In this document: positions 43,760 through 53,134 of the stretch, one piece after another
How the letters are laid out: each line of letters opens with the position of its first letter
How positions within the stretch are numbered: the first letter of the stretch is position 1
Origin: Sulfitobacter sp. D7
GTDB lineage: Bacteria; Pseudomonadota; Alphaproteobacteria; Rhodobacterales; Rhodobacteraceae
Assembly: GCF_003611275.1 (NCBI RefSeq)
Contig: NZ_CP020694.1
Span: 2,604,001-2,668,000 of the forward strand
Length of the DNA stretch: 64,000 bases
Direction of reading: 5' to 3'
Translations under genes and position numbers: made by a program
The notes under the pieces: generated by a model
Told to the model about the DNA's origin: nothing
The model's database searches: none
Seen by the model: only the letters and a program-made list of their open reading frames with translations

Positions 43760-44610
43760 GCGAAACGGCCAAGCGCCCCTCTGCCTATGTGGCCTTGGGC
43801 GCCCAGCGCTACCGTGTGACCCATGTCAGCGATCCCATGCTATCGGGTATTTCCGATGTCGCGGTCATAGGCGACAGGATCGTGGTCCTCAGACGGCAAG
43901 CGCCTGAATTGGTCATGCTCGGGCTGGACGGCACAATGTTGGGCGAAACCGCTGATCTGCCGCAGTTCGTTTGCGGCCATGGCCTGCGCGCGACCTCCGC
44001 CAGCCAAGTCGCCGCCACGGACATGGATGGCCACAAGGTCGTGCTGCTTGATGACACCTTACAAGAAACCGCCCGTATGGACTGCGCAGAGCATCCCGGC
44101 TTGGGGCGGCCCTTCAATCATCCCTGCGATTGCACCCAAGGTCCGGACGGACGCTATTATGTCGCTGACGGATATGGCAACAGCGCCGTTCATATCTTTG
44201 ACCCGGCGCTGCGCCACCTCAAAACCTTTGGACATCCCGGGACCGAAGCGGGCGCGTTTTCGACCCCGCACTGCCTGTTGTTCGACAGCCAAGGCAGGCT
44301 CTGCGTGGTGGACCGCGAAAACAACCGCGTTCAGTTATTTGACCCCGAAGGCATCTGGCTGGGTCAGATCAAAGGCCTGCACAAACCAATGGCGCTGGCG
44401 TTGACATCCCAAGGCGTCTTGCTGGTCACTGACCAAACCCCGCGCCTGTCGGCATATGCCCCGAATGGTGAGCTGATTGGCCGCTGCCGTACTTTTTCAA
44501 CCTATGGTCACGGATTGGCTGTGCAGGACGATGGCACCATCGTGATCGCCGAAATGAACCCAGATCGACTGACCCTGCTGACCCCCGTGCCCGATGCGAG
44601 GGTAGGTTGA
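43756..44610 (+). CDS. NHL-repeat beta-propeller protein
   Basis: The 284-residue protein starts at a TTG overlapping the amidase stop (TTGA). It has NHL-type blades, such as FNHPCDCTQGPDGRYYVADGYGNSAVHIFDP and LLFDSQGRLCVVDRENNRVQLFDPEG, of a six-bladed propeller like peptidyl-alpha-hydroxyglycine alpha-amidating lyase or related hydrolases. No signal peptide is seen. It may bind or process the same small molecule handled by the TRAP-amidase cluster. The TTG start is weak, but no ATG is near. Confidence 0.7.
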   Translation: MSETAKRPSAYVALGAQRYRVTHVSDPMLSGISDVAVIGDRIVVLRRQAPELVMLGLDGTMLGETADLPQFVCGHGLRATSASQVAATDMDGHKVVLLDDTLQETARMDCAEHPGLGRPFNHPCDCTQGPDGRYYVADGYGNSAVHIFDPALRHLKTFGHPGTEAGAFSTPHCLLFDSQGRLCVVDRENNRVQLFDPEGIWLGQIKGLHKPMALALTSQGVLLVTDQTPRLSAYAPNGELIGRCRTFSTYGHGLAVQDDGTIVIAEMNPDRLTLLTPVPDARVG

Positions 44611-44749
44611 TATACCACGTTGGGTTTTGCGCGGTAGGGTCTAGTGGCGGCTCTTCGGCGCTGCCCGCCGTATTGGCCATGACTTGGATGCCAGCGCTCT
44701 AGTAGAGCTGTTTCTGCGCAGGGAATAACTTCACCTTGCGGCTGAGAAA

Positions 44750-44784
44750 GGCGAGCGACCTTGTGCCTCTCGCCTCCCTCTTTT
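44750..44784 (+). terminator. Terminator between convergent genes
   Basis: The arms ggcgag and ctcgcc pair, with flanking GAGAAA and TTTTCTC, around a 13-base loop and are followed by a T-rich run. It would end the NHL-gene transcript ahead of the convergent amine oxidase gene. Confidence 0.45.
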
Positions 44785-44795
44785 CTCAAGCGTCC

Positions 44796-46778
44796 TTATT
44801 CAGGATCGCGGATCGTGATCGCCGGGTTCATCGGGAAGAAGTTATGCGGCATGATATGCACGGTCTTCCATTCGGTCGACATCACAGGCCAATCCTCGGT
44901 GCGGGGCACATGGTGGAAGCCTGCCGTGAACCACGTCACGATGTCCTGATCCTGTAATGGCGCGTCTTCTTTGACCCATTGCGCCAGCGTGTCTGAGCCG
45001 TCGCTTTGCAAAGCAAACTTACCGCCCGCATATCGTTCCTCAGGATCATGCACCGTGTTCCAAACCGAATTCTCGATATAGGCGTTGCGGATCATCGGGG
45101 GGTCGTTCTCAAAGTCGAAAGGCCCATAGGCGACGCTGCCGTGGTGGATCATGTAGCCCGGCTTGTGCCCCAACGGGCCTTTGCGGTCGGGGTTTTGCAG
45201 CATGAAGTAGCGCGGTTTGAACGAAGACACCTGATAGGTCGCCTCGGCCTCGGATCTGGGCATGTTGTGCTCAACCTTCCACAAGGACCTGCGCGGGCTG
45301 TCCTCGGCCACTTCGGCGGGGACGATGTCCATCGTCATGAAGCGGTTGCTGGGTTGGTCGATGTCGAAGTCGAGCCGGAAGTTAAAGTAGTGGTCATGGT
45401 TCGCCGCCACCAGATTGGGCGCGATCAGCGTGCCATACTCCGTTTCTCGCGCTGCCGAAGGATCATCCATCGACGTCGCATCGGCACCTTTCACACCATC
45501 GAGACCCGTGGCACCGATCTTGATCTCCATCTGGCCGTTCTGCTTGAAACGGTAGTCGATCAGATAGTCGTAATTGCCAACCTCTGACGCCGTACGCACG
45601 ACCAGTTCCGTCTCGGGCCGACCTTCGGCGGGGGTGTATTGGTCGGGGCCTTGGGCAAAGACCTCAAAGTGTCGCCAAGCCGGATCACCGATGTTGCGCT
45701 CAAATATGCAGACCGCGTCGGGGATCTCCAGCGGCTGGCCATCGTCGCCCGCGATCATTGCTGGCAGGAAGGTCGCGTAAGAGGGGCAGTCGATCCCGGC
45801 CACCAGCGGGGTCAGGAACAGGCCAAAGCCGTACTCCCCACTGTCCATATAGGTCCGCCAATAGAGCCCAGCGCTTGGGTCCATATAGGGCACAAAAACT
45901 TCGGACAGATGCGCTTGATAGAGCAGCGTGCGCCACTCCTCGCCATCCTTCACGTCGATGTTCGACAGCACCGGACCGGGGCGTTTGTCGACCCGCAGGC
46001 GCATGCGCCACATATCCCATTCCAGCGCGCCATTGGCATAGGTGAAGTTCGGCCCGCCCTCTTGGGTCAGCACGGCGGGATTGGTCGCGGCGCGTTGTGG
46101 GGTCCGGGCCTCAATCTCCTCGCCGGTGTAGCCCCAGCCGTCCTCGGGGATCGCTACGTTGCCTTCGTCGATCACACGCAGCGCCTTGCCGCTTTGCAGA
46201 TCGACCACAGCATAGATGTTCTCAATCGGCTTGGCATAGAAATTCGACCCTTCGGGCGAAACATAGCAAGGCACTTTCATCAAGCGCGTGCCGTCGTCTT
46301 CGTCAGAGAAGAAGTTGCCCGCAGTGAGCGGCAGGCAGAACACCTGATCCGGCGTCAGCCCGCGTTTCTCCAGCCCCGCGATCATGTCGGGATGCTCTAG
46401 TGCGGCGGTCATAGCATTGGCGAACTCGTTGAAAAGGATCATCGGCTGGCCTTCGGTGGGGGCGCTGCTTTCGATCTCTCCAGTGGTCAGGTTTACGATG
46501 GTTTCAACAAAACCGCTGTTGTCGGCGTTGGACATATGCACCATCGCGCGGCGGTCGAGCGTGTCGCCCTCGCTCCATGCCAGCACATCAGCCTTGGGCG
46601 GCTCGATCAACTCGATCAGCGGATAGAGCGTGTCATCCCCGGCCAGATCGCCTGCGCGCAGGATTTCATTGATCTTTTGGTATTCCTCACCGGAAAAACC
46701 ATCAAGCGGGTGCGCGAATGACGCCCCACTGGTCAGGGCAAAGGCCGCGGCCCCGCCGAGTAGAGTTTTACGTAACAT
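44796..46778 (-). CDS. Copper amine oxidase
   Basis: The 660-residue periplasmic enzyme oxidises primary amines to aldehydes, ammonia and H2O2. It has a signal peptide (residues 1-23), the topaquinone tyrosine in the NYDY motif (Tyr403), the catalytic Asp in YMDSGEYGFG, and copper ligands His461 and His463 (NHDHYFNF). The third copper ligand is not obvious: His641 or His645 in TVHIMPHNFF lie near the expected place. AAGGGAGA precedes the start. With the upstream aldehyde dehydrogenase and AraC regulator it recalls the E. coli feaR-feaB-tynA set for phenylethylamine. Confidence 0.88.
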   Translation of the reverse strand: MLRKTLLGGAAAFALTSGASFAHPLDGFSGEEYQKINEILRAGDLAGDDTLYPLIELIEPPKADVLAWSEGDTLDRRAMVHMSNADNSGFVETIVNLTTGEIESSAPTEGQPMILFNEFANAMTAALEHPDMIAGLEKRGLTPDQVFCLPLTAGNFFSDEDDGTRLMKVPCYVSPEGSNFYAKPIENIYAVVDLQSGKALRVIDEGNVAIPEDGWGYTGEEIEARTPQRAATNPAVLTQEGGPNFTYANGALEWDMWRMRLRVDKRPGPVLSNIDVKDGEEWRTLLYQAHLSEVFVPYMDPSAGLYWRTYMDSGEYGFGLFLTPLVAGIDCPSYATFLPAMIAGDDGQPLEIPDAVCIFERNIGDPAWRHFEVFAQGPDQYTPAEGRPETELVVRTASEVGNYDYLIDYRFKQNGQMEIKIGATGLDGVKGADATSMDDPSAARETEYGTLIAPNLVAANHDHYFNFRLDFDIDQPSNRFMTMDIVPAEVAEDSPRRSLWKVEHNMPRSEAEATYQVSSFKPRYFMLQNPDRKGPLGHKPGYMIHHGSVAYGPFDFENDPPMIRNAYIENSVWNTVHDPEERYAGGKFALQSDGSDTLAQWVKEDAPLQDQDIVTWFTAGFHHVPRTEDWPVMSTEWKTVHIMPHNFFPMNPAITIRDPE

Positions 46779-46852
46779 GCTGTCTCCCTTCATGTTTTTC
46801 TTGAAGGTGCCCGCCATAGCGGACACCGAATGATCGCCCTCGCCTCCCAGCG

Positions 46853-48271
46853 TCAGGCGAAAATTACCTGAATGTCGGTGTATTCTTTCAGCCCTTCTTC
46901 GCCGAACTCGACGCCGAAGCCTGACTTCTTGACGCCCCCGAAGGGCGCGTTGGGTTGGATCATGCCATGGCTGTTGATCCAGACCGAGCCGCATTCCATC
47001 CGTTTCGCCACCTCCTTGGCCGCCGCCTTGTCTGACGACCAGACAGACCCACCAAGGCCCACGTCCAGCGCATTGGCCTGCGCCAGCGCATCGTCCAGAT
47101 CACTATAGCGAATGATCGGCAGCGCGGGGCCGAATTGCTCTTCGTAGACCAGCGGATCGTCGGCGCGCATCCCGGCGATGATCGTCGGTGGGTAGAACAG
47201 CCCCTCGCCCGGCTCTCCGCCAAGCAGCACCTGCCCGCGCTCTTTGGCCTGCGCCACCAAACGCGAGAGTTTGTCGAATTGCATCCGGTTCTGTACGGGG
47301 CCAAGAACGCTGTCCTCCTGCGTGCCTTCGCCCACTTTGATGTTGCGTGCATAGGCGACCAGCGCGTCGCAGACCGCATCGTGGATATCGTCGTGGACAT
47401 AAAGCCGCTTCATCGCGGCGCAGGTCTGACCGTTGTTGATGAACGCCCCCCAGAACAGCCCTTCGGCAATCGCCTGTGGATCGGCATCGGGCAGGACGAT
47501 GCCCGCGTCATTGCCGCCCATCTCAAGGGTCAGACGCTTCATCGTCTCGGCGCTGGATTGCATGACCTTCTGGCCCGTCCCGCAGGAGCCGGTGAAGACG
47601 ATCTTGGCGATATCCTCATGCGCGGACATGGCCGCGCCCATGTTAAATGCACCATCGGCGGCGCTCACTGAATTAACCACGCCTGCTGGCAGTATTTCGT
47701 TCATCAACTCAATCATGCGCAGTGACGCGAGCGGTGTCATCGGGGACGGTTTGCTGACCACCGTATTGCCACTGCGCAGCGCGGGCAAAATGTGCCAGAC
47801 CGCGATCAGCACGGGGAAGTTCCAAGGGGTGATCGACCCCACCACGCCCAGCGGCTTGCGGTACATCTCGACCCGGCCTTCGGGTGTGTCTTGCAGCACT
47901 TCCATCGGCAGCGACAGGCTCGCGGTATAGCGCGCCCAAGCGACCGCGCCGCCCAACTCCCATTGCGAACCGATGCCACCCAAGGGTTTGCCCTGTTCTG
48001 CAGTAATCAACTGCGCCAATTCCTCAGCATGCGCCTCGAGCGTGTCAGCCACGGCATTGCAGGCGGCGGCGCGCTCTTCGTCAGAGGTAGCGGACCAGCT
48101 TGGGAATGCCGCCTTCGCCGCAGCAACCGCCCGGTCTAATTCTGCCTGACCGGCATCCGGCGCCGTGCCTGCTTGGCCGCCCGTGCCGGGATTGGCCACG
48201 GGGAAACGCGCGCCCGTTTCAACCCGCGTACCGCCCGCGATCAGGCCGATGCTATCGATGGTGTCTTTCAT
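46853..48271 (-). CDS. Aldehyde dehydrogenase family protein, phenylacetaldehyde dehydrogenase-like
   Basis: The 472-residue NAD(P)-dependent enzyme converts an aldehyde to its acid. It has the catalytic Glu250 in LEMGGND, the nucleophile Cys284 in NNGQTCAAMKR, and the NAD-binding GSITPWNFP and FTGSCGTG segments. The ATG at 48269-48271 has GAGGAC ahead. It lies between the AraC regulator and the amine oxidase, so it likely oxidises the aldehyde made by that oxidase. The substrate is inferred. Confidence 0.9.
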   Translation of the reverse strand: MKDTIDSIGLIAGGTRVETGARFPVANPGTGGQAGTAPDAGQAELDRAVAAAKAAFPSWSATSDEERAAACNAVADTLEAHAEELAQLITAEQGKPLGGIGSQWELGGAVAWARYTASLSLPMEVLQDTPEGRVEMYRKPLGVVGSITPWNFPVLIAVWHILPALRSGNTVVSKPSPMTPLASLRMIELMNEILPAGVVNSVSAADGAFNMGAAMSAHEDIAKIVFTGSCGTGQKVMQSSAETMKRLTLEMGGNDAGIVLPDADPQAIAEGLFWGAFINNGQTCAAMKRLYVHDDIHDAVCDALVAYARNIKVGEGTQEDSVLGPVQNRMQFDKLSRLVAQAKERGQVLLGGEPGEGLFYPPTIIAGMRADDPLVYEEQFGPALPIIRYSDLDDALAQANALDVGLGGSVWSSDKAAAKEVAKRMECGSVWINSHGMIQPNAPFGGVKKSGFGVEFGEEGLKEYTDIQVIFA

Positions 48272-48371
48272 GATGTCCTCCGTCATCCCGTTCCGGCACC
48301 GTGCCGAAACGCCTCCTCGGGTAAGAGGTTAGGCGCGGATCGGATGGGCATCTTGGGATAACGCGACAGCG

Positions 48372-49316
48372 CTATTGGACGATCGCGCCACCGTTGCGGA
48401 CTTCTGCGACAACGGCACCGGGGGTCATGCCGTAACGCTGCCGGAACGCACGGTAGAAATGCGACAGATCGTTAAAGCCGCAGCCATAGGCGCAGTCGGT
48501 GACAGAGACCTCTTTGCCCCCGCGGCGAGAGAGTTCGGCGTGCGCTTGGGTCAAACGCAGGTGCAGCAGACGTTGACCCGGCGTTTCGCCCAAGGGTTCG
48601 AAATAGCGTTGCAGGCTGCGCAGCGATACGCCCAAATGCAGCGCCAAAGCGCTCGGCCCGAACTGAGGGTCGCGGTAGTGGCGGGTCATGAGTTGCAGAG
48701 CGCGCTCCATGACCTGCCCGCGTGCATCCAAGGTCTGGCTGCGCCGCTCGTGGAAATAGGCCCCCATCAGCCCATAGAACGCCTCGCTTAACTGTAACCC
48801 TGCCTCGGGCGGGCAGTGCAACATCTTGTAGAGCACTGCCCGCAGCGCCAGCCACAGCGGATCATTGCGGTCAATCGCCACACCGCCATCACAGATAGCG
48901 CCGAACCTGCCGATCATCTCATCCCGCGGAAGATGCACTGAAATTTGATGCGCCAACTGCCCGTCATAAACAAATTTCGATGGGCGCGTCGCGTCGACGA
49001 TGAACATGTCACCGGGCCGCAAGAGGGTGGATGCGCCGCTTTGATGCACCACGCATTCGCCGACATCCTGTACCAGCATAAAGAAATATTCGCCCGGATC
49101 GCGCCGAATGCAGGTCTGTGTCCGGGCTGCTTCCTGAGCGTCGAGCGAGACCAGTGCGGCCTCAAAGCCGCCCATCCCCCGCTTGCGCGCCCGACCATGA
49201 GATGGCCCATCGCGGCGCGCGGGTTCCACCTCGAACGCACCGCAGATTTGCAGAATATCGTCGCGTAGCACTTCGATGGGCGTGGACCTTGTCGAGATTC
49301 GGCTCAGTGCTTTCAC
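48372..49316 (-). CDS. AraC family regulator, FeaR-like
   Basis: The 314-residue protein starts at a GTG (49314-49316). It has an N-terminal cupin-like sensor domain and a C-terminal pair of helix-turn-helices (FGPSALALHLGVSLRSLQRYFEPLGETPGQRLLHLRLTQAHAEL and VTDCAYGCGFNDLSHFYRAFRQRYG). The 'AraC-binding-2' type sensor and the neighbouring aldehyde dehydrogenase and amine oxidase point to FeaR, which activates aromatic-amine use. Divergent promoter elements were not resolved. Confidence 0.85.
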   Translation of the reverse strand: MKALSRISTRSTPIEVLRDDILQICGAFEVEPARRDGPSHGRARKRGMGGFEAALVSLDAQEAARTQTCIRRDPGEYFFMLVQDVGECVVHQSGASTLLRPGDMFIVDATRPSKFVYDGQLAHQISVHLPRDEMIGRFGAICDGGVAIDRNDPLWLALRAVLYKMLHCPPEAGLQLSEAFYGLMGAYFHERRSQTLDARGQVMERALQLMTRHYRDPQFGPSALALHLGVSLRSLQRYFEPLGETPGQRLLHLRLTQAHAELSRRGGKEVSVTDCAYGCGFNDLSHFYRAFRQRYGMTPGAVVAEVRNGGAIVQ

Positions 49317-49557
49317 GATCCCATGCCCCCTAGAAACCGGCGTGTTGGTGCCTCTCGAAAAACGCTAACCCATCCGTTTGCATGCATCAAGCGCGGCAAA
49401 GCTCAGGTCCGTCGACGGTGGGCGGGACCTGAGCAACCGTTCTGGTGCCATCCTTCCGGCGGTTCTTGCAGGCCGCCGCGCCGGGAAAGGTTTGACCCGC
49501 GTTCCAGCCTAACACCGGCCCTCAATCGCGGATCAACCCCTGCCCGGAGGGCGCATC

Positions 49558-49881
49558 TCAGTTTACGAGGGCCTTGACCAACAACGTCGCTGCGGCCGCA
49601 AGGTAAATATCATTGCCATCGACGACATAGACTTCATTCCGGCCCGGGCGCGAAAGGCCGCGGGCGCGCCAGTTCTTGACGACGACGACATCCTGCTTGC
49701 GGAGACGCTGGCCAACCGCATGCCGATGGCGCTGCTGTTTCACCACCTTCACCTTGGCGCCGCGATCAACTCGGCTGTGTTGAAACTCCGCTCTGTCGGC
49801 CATTGCCGTCATCGGCACGAAGGCCACTGTGGTGGCTGCCAATAGCACGACAGTCGCGCATTTTTTCACCCGGTTTTGCAT
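49558..49881 (-). CDS. RcnB-like periplasmic protein
   Basis: The 107-residue protein has a signal peptide (to about residue 28, ...MTAMA) and a basic middle, then the RcnB-type C-terminus WRARGLSRPGRNEVYVVDGNDIYLAAAATLL. RcnB in E. coli helps nickel/cobalt balance in the periplasm; related small proteins are widespread and their role is uncertain. It stands alone, about 160 bp past the RND gene's end on the same strand. Call rests on the C-terminal pattern. Confidence 0.65.
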   Translation of the reverse strand: MQNRVKKCATVVLLAATTVAFVPMTAMADRAEFQHSRVDRGAKVKVVKQQRHRHAVGQRLRKQDVVVVKNWRARGLSRPGRNEVYVVDGNDIYLAAAATLLVKALVN

Positions 49882-50044
49882 TGGGTCTCTCCTCTTTGCT
49901 TACGCATATTTAACGTCTGCCAGAGAGATTCCCGTCGCTGGCGCGGGGCAGTTTTTCGCCGTCAGCTATGCAAGAGCCGTGGACCTTGTAGCCGCTCCCA
50001 GCATTTGCGCAGGGGAAAGCATCCGATACGCAAAGGCCGTCGCG

Positions 50045-53000
50045 CTACACGCTTGCGGTCGCCTCCACCTCGGCTTTCAATCTATGCGCAGACCCTCCGG
50101 GGGTTGCGCCCCAGACCGTGATCCAGCGGTAGAAAATCGGCGTGAGAAACAAGGTGAACACGGTGGCAAAGCCCAAACCGCCGACGATCACCCAGCCCAC
50201 GGCGATCCGGGCCTCCGCGCCCGCGCCAGAGGTCACGATCAGCGGCAGGCCCCCGAAAACAGTCGACACCATCGTCATCATCACGGGCCGGATGCGCAGG
50301 CGCAGCGCGCTTCGGATGGCGCTGTCGATGTCTTCGCCTGCTTCGCGCAGCTGATTGGCAAATTCGACGATCAGAATACCGTTCTTGGCCATGACCCCGA
50401 TCAGCATCACAAGGCCGATCTGGCTGTAGTAGTTCAGCGATCCGCCCGTCATCGATATCGCCAGCAATGCGGCAGCCATCCCGAAGGGCACTGTCATCAT
50501 GATCACCACCGCACTGGCAAAGCTCTCGAACTGGGCGGCCAGCACCAGAAGCACCACGATCAGCGCGACGCCGAAAACCATGTAGATACCGCTTTGGGAG
50601 CCGTCGAGCGTCGCGGCCTCTCCGGTGAAGGTGATGCCCATCCCATCGGGCAAAACCTCTTCGGAAAGTGTCAGCACCCGGTCCATCGCGGTGGACAGAT
50701 CGACACCTTCGCCAAGGTTCGCCTGCATTGCGACGGACAGCGCTCCGCCCAAACGCTCGATCTGCGCGTCGCTTACCACCGTCTCGAGCGAGGCAACCGC
50801 GGACAGCGGTACATAGGCGCCACTGTCGAGGCGGATGGACATGGAGGCGATGTCAGACGGATCGTCAATCGGCGGGCCACCGGGGACGACGTTCACATCC
50901 ACTTCGACATCATCCGAAAAGACGCTGACTGCCACATCGCCCTGAACCATGGCGCGCACGAGGGAGGAGACATCGGAACTGTTGAGCCCCATATCGCCAG
51001 CGGCGCTGTCGTCTACCGTGACTTCCAATTGCGCGGTCACGCTGTTGTTGGACAGTTGCGGGTTCAGAAAAGTCGCATCCTGGGCCATCGCCGCCGTGAG
51101 CCTGTCTGCGGCTTCGGTCATTTCAGCCAGATTGGTGCCGGTCACCGCGAAACTCAGCCCGCCACCCGCGCCACGAATGTTAAGGCTGTTGGTCGACCGT
51201 GCGCTCACCTGCACGCCGGGGACCGCAGACAACTGGCCACTGATCTGCGCGATCAACTCCTGCTGGGCAAAGTCACGCTCGGCCCAATCCGGCAGGCGGA
51301 CGACGATGAACGCACTGGTGCCGCCGCCGACGCCAATAATGCTTTGCACGGTCTCGATCTGCCCGCTCTCTCGATACGGGGCGAGGATGTCTTCGACCAT
51401 CGAGATCTGCGTATCGAGGTAATCGATCGTCGTGTCCGATGCACCGCGTGCCTGTACGAGAAAGAAGCCTCGGTCTTCCTCTGGCGTGACGGTGGAAGGC
51501 AATGTCATCGCGGCCCCCACGGCGATCATGGCAAAGCCTATGGCGATCGACAGAACCAGCAGCGGCGTGCGGATGGCGAAATCCATCACCCGGTCAAAGC
51601 CGCGCGCCAATGCGCCCGGCGTGGCGGCTTCTGCGTCGCCCAAGGTTTTGCCCGGGTCCAAGAGAGCCGACAGGACGGGCGCAAGGGTGAGCGCCGTGAT
51701 CGACGACAGGGTAACGGCAAAGGCCAGCACGAAGCCGAATTCAGAAAAGACGCCCCCCGCCTGCCCCGGCAGGAAGGAAATCGGAATGAAAACGGCGGCA
51801 AGCGTGGCGGTGGTGGAGATCACGGCGAAGAATACCTCGTTCGTGCCCGAGGCCGCGGCGGCAAAAGCTCCCATGCCGGACTTGCGCTTGCGCACGATAT
51901 TCTCGACCACGACGATGGCATCATCGACAACCATCCCCGTCGCCAATACCAGCGCCAGAAGGCTGATCGTGTTGACCGAAAACCCCGTAAGCCAGATCGC
52001 GGCAAGCGTCCCGATCAAAGCCACGGGGATCGTAACCGCGGGGATCAGCGTGGCCCGTGGGGAGCGCAGGAACAGAAAGATCACGACCACCACGATGCCG
52101 GTCGCCATGAGGATGGATTTGACGACCTCGTTGATCGACCCTTCGATGAAGATACCGTCGTTCGAGGTGACCAACAGTTGCACGCCTTCGGGAAGTTGCG
52201 CCTGCAATTCCTCGACTGCGGTGCCCACATCGCGCGAGATTTCCAGCGTGTTGCCAACCGATTGCCGGGTGATATCCAGACCGATGGCTGTCTCACCATT
52301 CACGCGGGTATAGACGTTGGCGTCTTCGGGCGCCAGTTGCACAAAGGCGATATCCGCGACCTGGGTCGTGTCATTGATCGGCAATTGGTTGATGGTCTCG
52401 ACGGTGACATCCTTGCTGCCCACCCTGAGCGAGAGGGTCTGCGTTTCGCTGGAAAGCGAGCCCAGTGCGGTGTCGTCGCGCAGCTGCGCGAGTGCTGTGG
52501 AGACATCAAAGATGGTCAACCCCCGGCTCAGCAAAGACGGCATGCTCACCGCCACGCGGAACTCATTGGCACGGTCACCGCGCAGGGTCACCTCGGCAAT
52601 GCCATCGATCAGGGAAAGCCGTTCATAGACAGCCCCTTCCGCCAGTTGGGTCAGCGTGTCGAGGCTGGCATCGCCAAGCAGCGCAAGGCGAATGATCGCA
52701 TCCGCATTGCTGTCGCTTTTGCTGACGCTGGGGTCTTCGATATCGTCGGGCAAGGACCGCAAGGCGCCCGATACGATCTCGCGCGCCTCATTGGCAGCAA
52801 CGTTGACGTCGGTGCCATCCGACAGGTCAATGGTGATCCGGCTCGACCCCATGCTCGACGTGGATTCGATATAGGACATGCCATCAAGCGCGCTGAGCGC
52901 GTCTTCGAGGACTTGTGTCACTTCGGTGTCTACCGTGCTTGGCACCGCACCTTCGTAGTCGGTTCTGACAGAAAGCACGGGCTGGTCCACATCTGGCATC

Positions 53001-53134
53001 TCGCGGATGTCGACACTGGTATAGGCCGCCAGCCCGGCGATGATGATCAGCAGGTTCAGCACGATCCCGAAGATGGGACGCGCCACGAAAACATCCGCGA
53101 AACCGGCCTTGTGCGCTTTTTTCTCGAAACTCAT
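50045..53134 (-). CDS. RND efflux transporter, inner-membrane pump subunit
   Basis: The 1029-residue protein has the 12-helix RND fold with two large periplasmic loops. The proton-relay aspartates appear in LATGMVVDDAIVVVENI. Other family blocks are MPDVDQPVLSVRTDYEGAVP near the N-terminus, TLPSTVTPEEDRGFFLVQ mid-protein and LMLIGVMAKNGILIVEFANQ near the C-terminus. With the adaptor upstream, to which it is joined by a 4-base overlap, and an outer-membrane TolC-type protein, it would pump drugs or other toxic compounds. The substrate is unknown. Confidence 0.93.
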   Translation of the reverse strand: MSFEKKAHKAGFADVFVARPIFGIVLNLLIIIAGLAAYTSVDIREMPDVDQPVLSVRTDYEGAVPSTVDTEVTQVLEDALSALDGMSYIESTSSMGSSRITIDLSDGTDVNVAANEAREIVSGALRSLPDDIEDPSVSKSDSNADAIIRLALLGDASLDTLTQLAEGAVYERLSLIDGIAEVTLRGDRANEFRVAVSMPSLLSRGLTIFDVSTALAQLRDDTALGSLSSETQTLSLRVGSKDVTVETINQLPINDTTQVADIAFVQLAPEDANVYTRVNGETAIGLDITRQSVGNTLEISRDVGTAVEELQAQLPEGVQLLVTSNDGIFIEGSINEVVKSILMATGIVVVVIFLFLRSPRATLIPAVTIPVALIGTLAAIWLTGFSVNTISLLALVLATGMVVDDAIVVVENIVRKRKSGMGAFAAAASGTNEVFFAVISTTATLAAVFIPISFLPGQAGGVFSEFGFVLAFAVTLSSITALTLAPVLSALLDPGKTLGDAEAATPGALARGFDRVMDFAIRTPLLVLSIAIGFAMIAVGAAMTLPSTVTPEEDRGFFLVQARGASDTTIDYLDTQISMVEDILAPYRESGQIETVQSIIGVGGGTSAFIVVRLPDWAERDFAQQELIAQISGQLSAVPGVQVSARSTNSLNIRGAGGGLSFAVTGTNLAEMTEAADRLTAAMAQDATFLNPQLSNNSVTAQLEVTVDDSAAGDMGLNSSDVSSLVRAMVQGDVAVSVFSDDVEVDVNVVPGGPPIDDPSDIASMSIRLDSGAYVPLSAVASLETVVSDAQIERLGGALSVAMQANLGEGVDLSTAMDRVLTLSEEVLPDGMGITFTGEAATLDGSQSGIYMVFGVALIVVLLVLAAQFESFASAVVIMMTVPFGMAAALLAISMTGGSLNYYSQIGLVMLIGVMAKNGILIVEFANQLREAGEDIDSAIRSALRLRIRPVMMTMVSTVFGGLPLIVTSGAGAEARIAVGWVIVGGLGFATVFTLFLTPIFYRWITVWGATPGGSAHRLKAEVEATASV

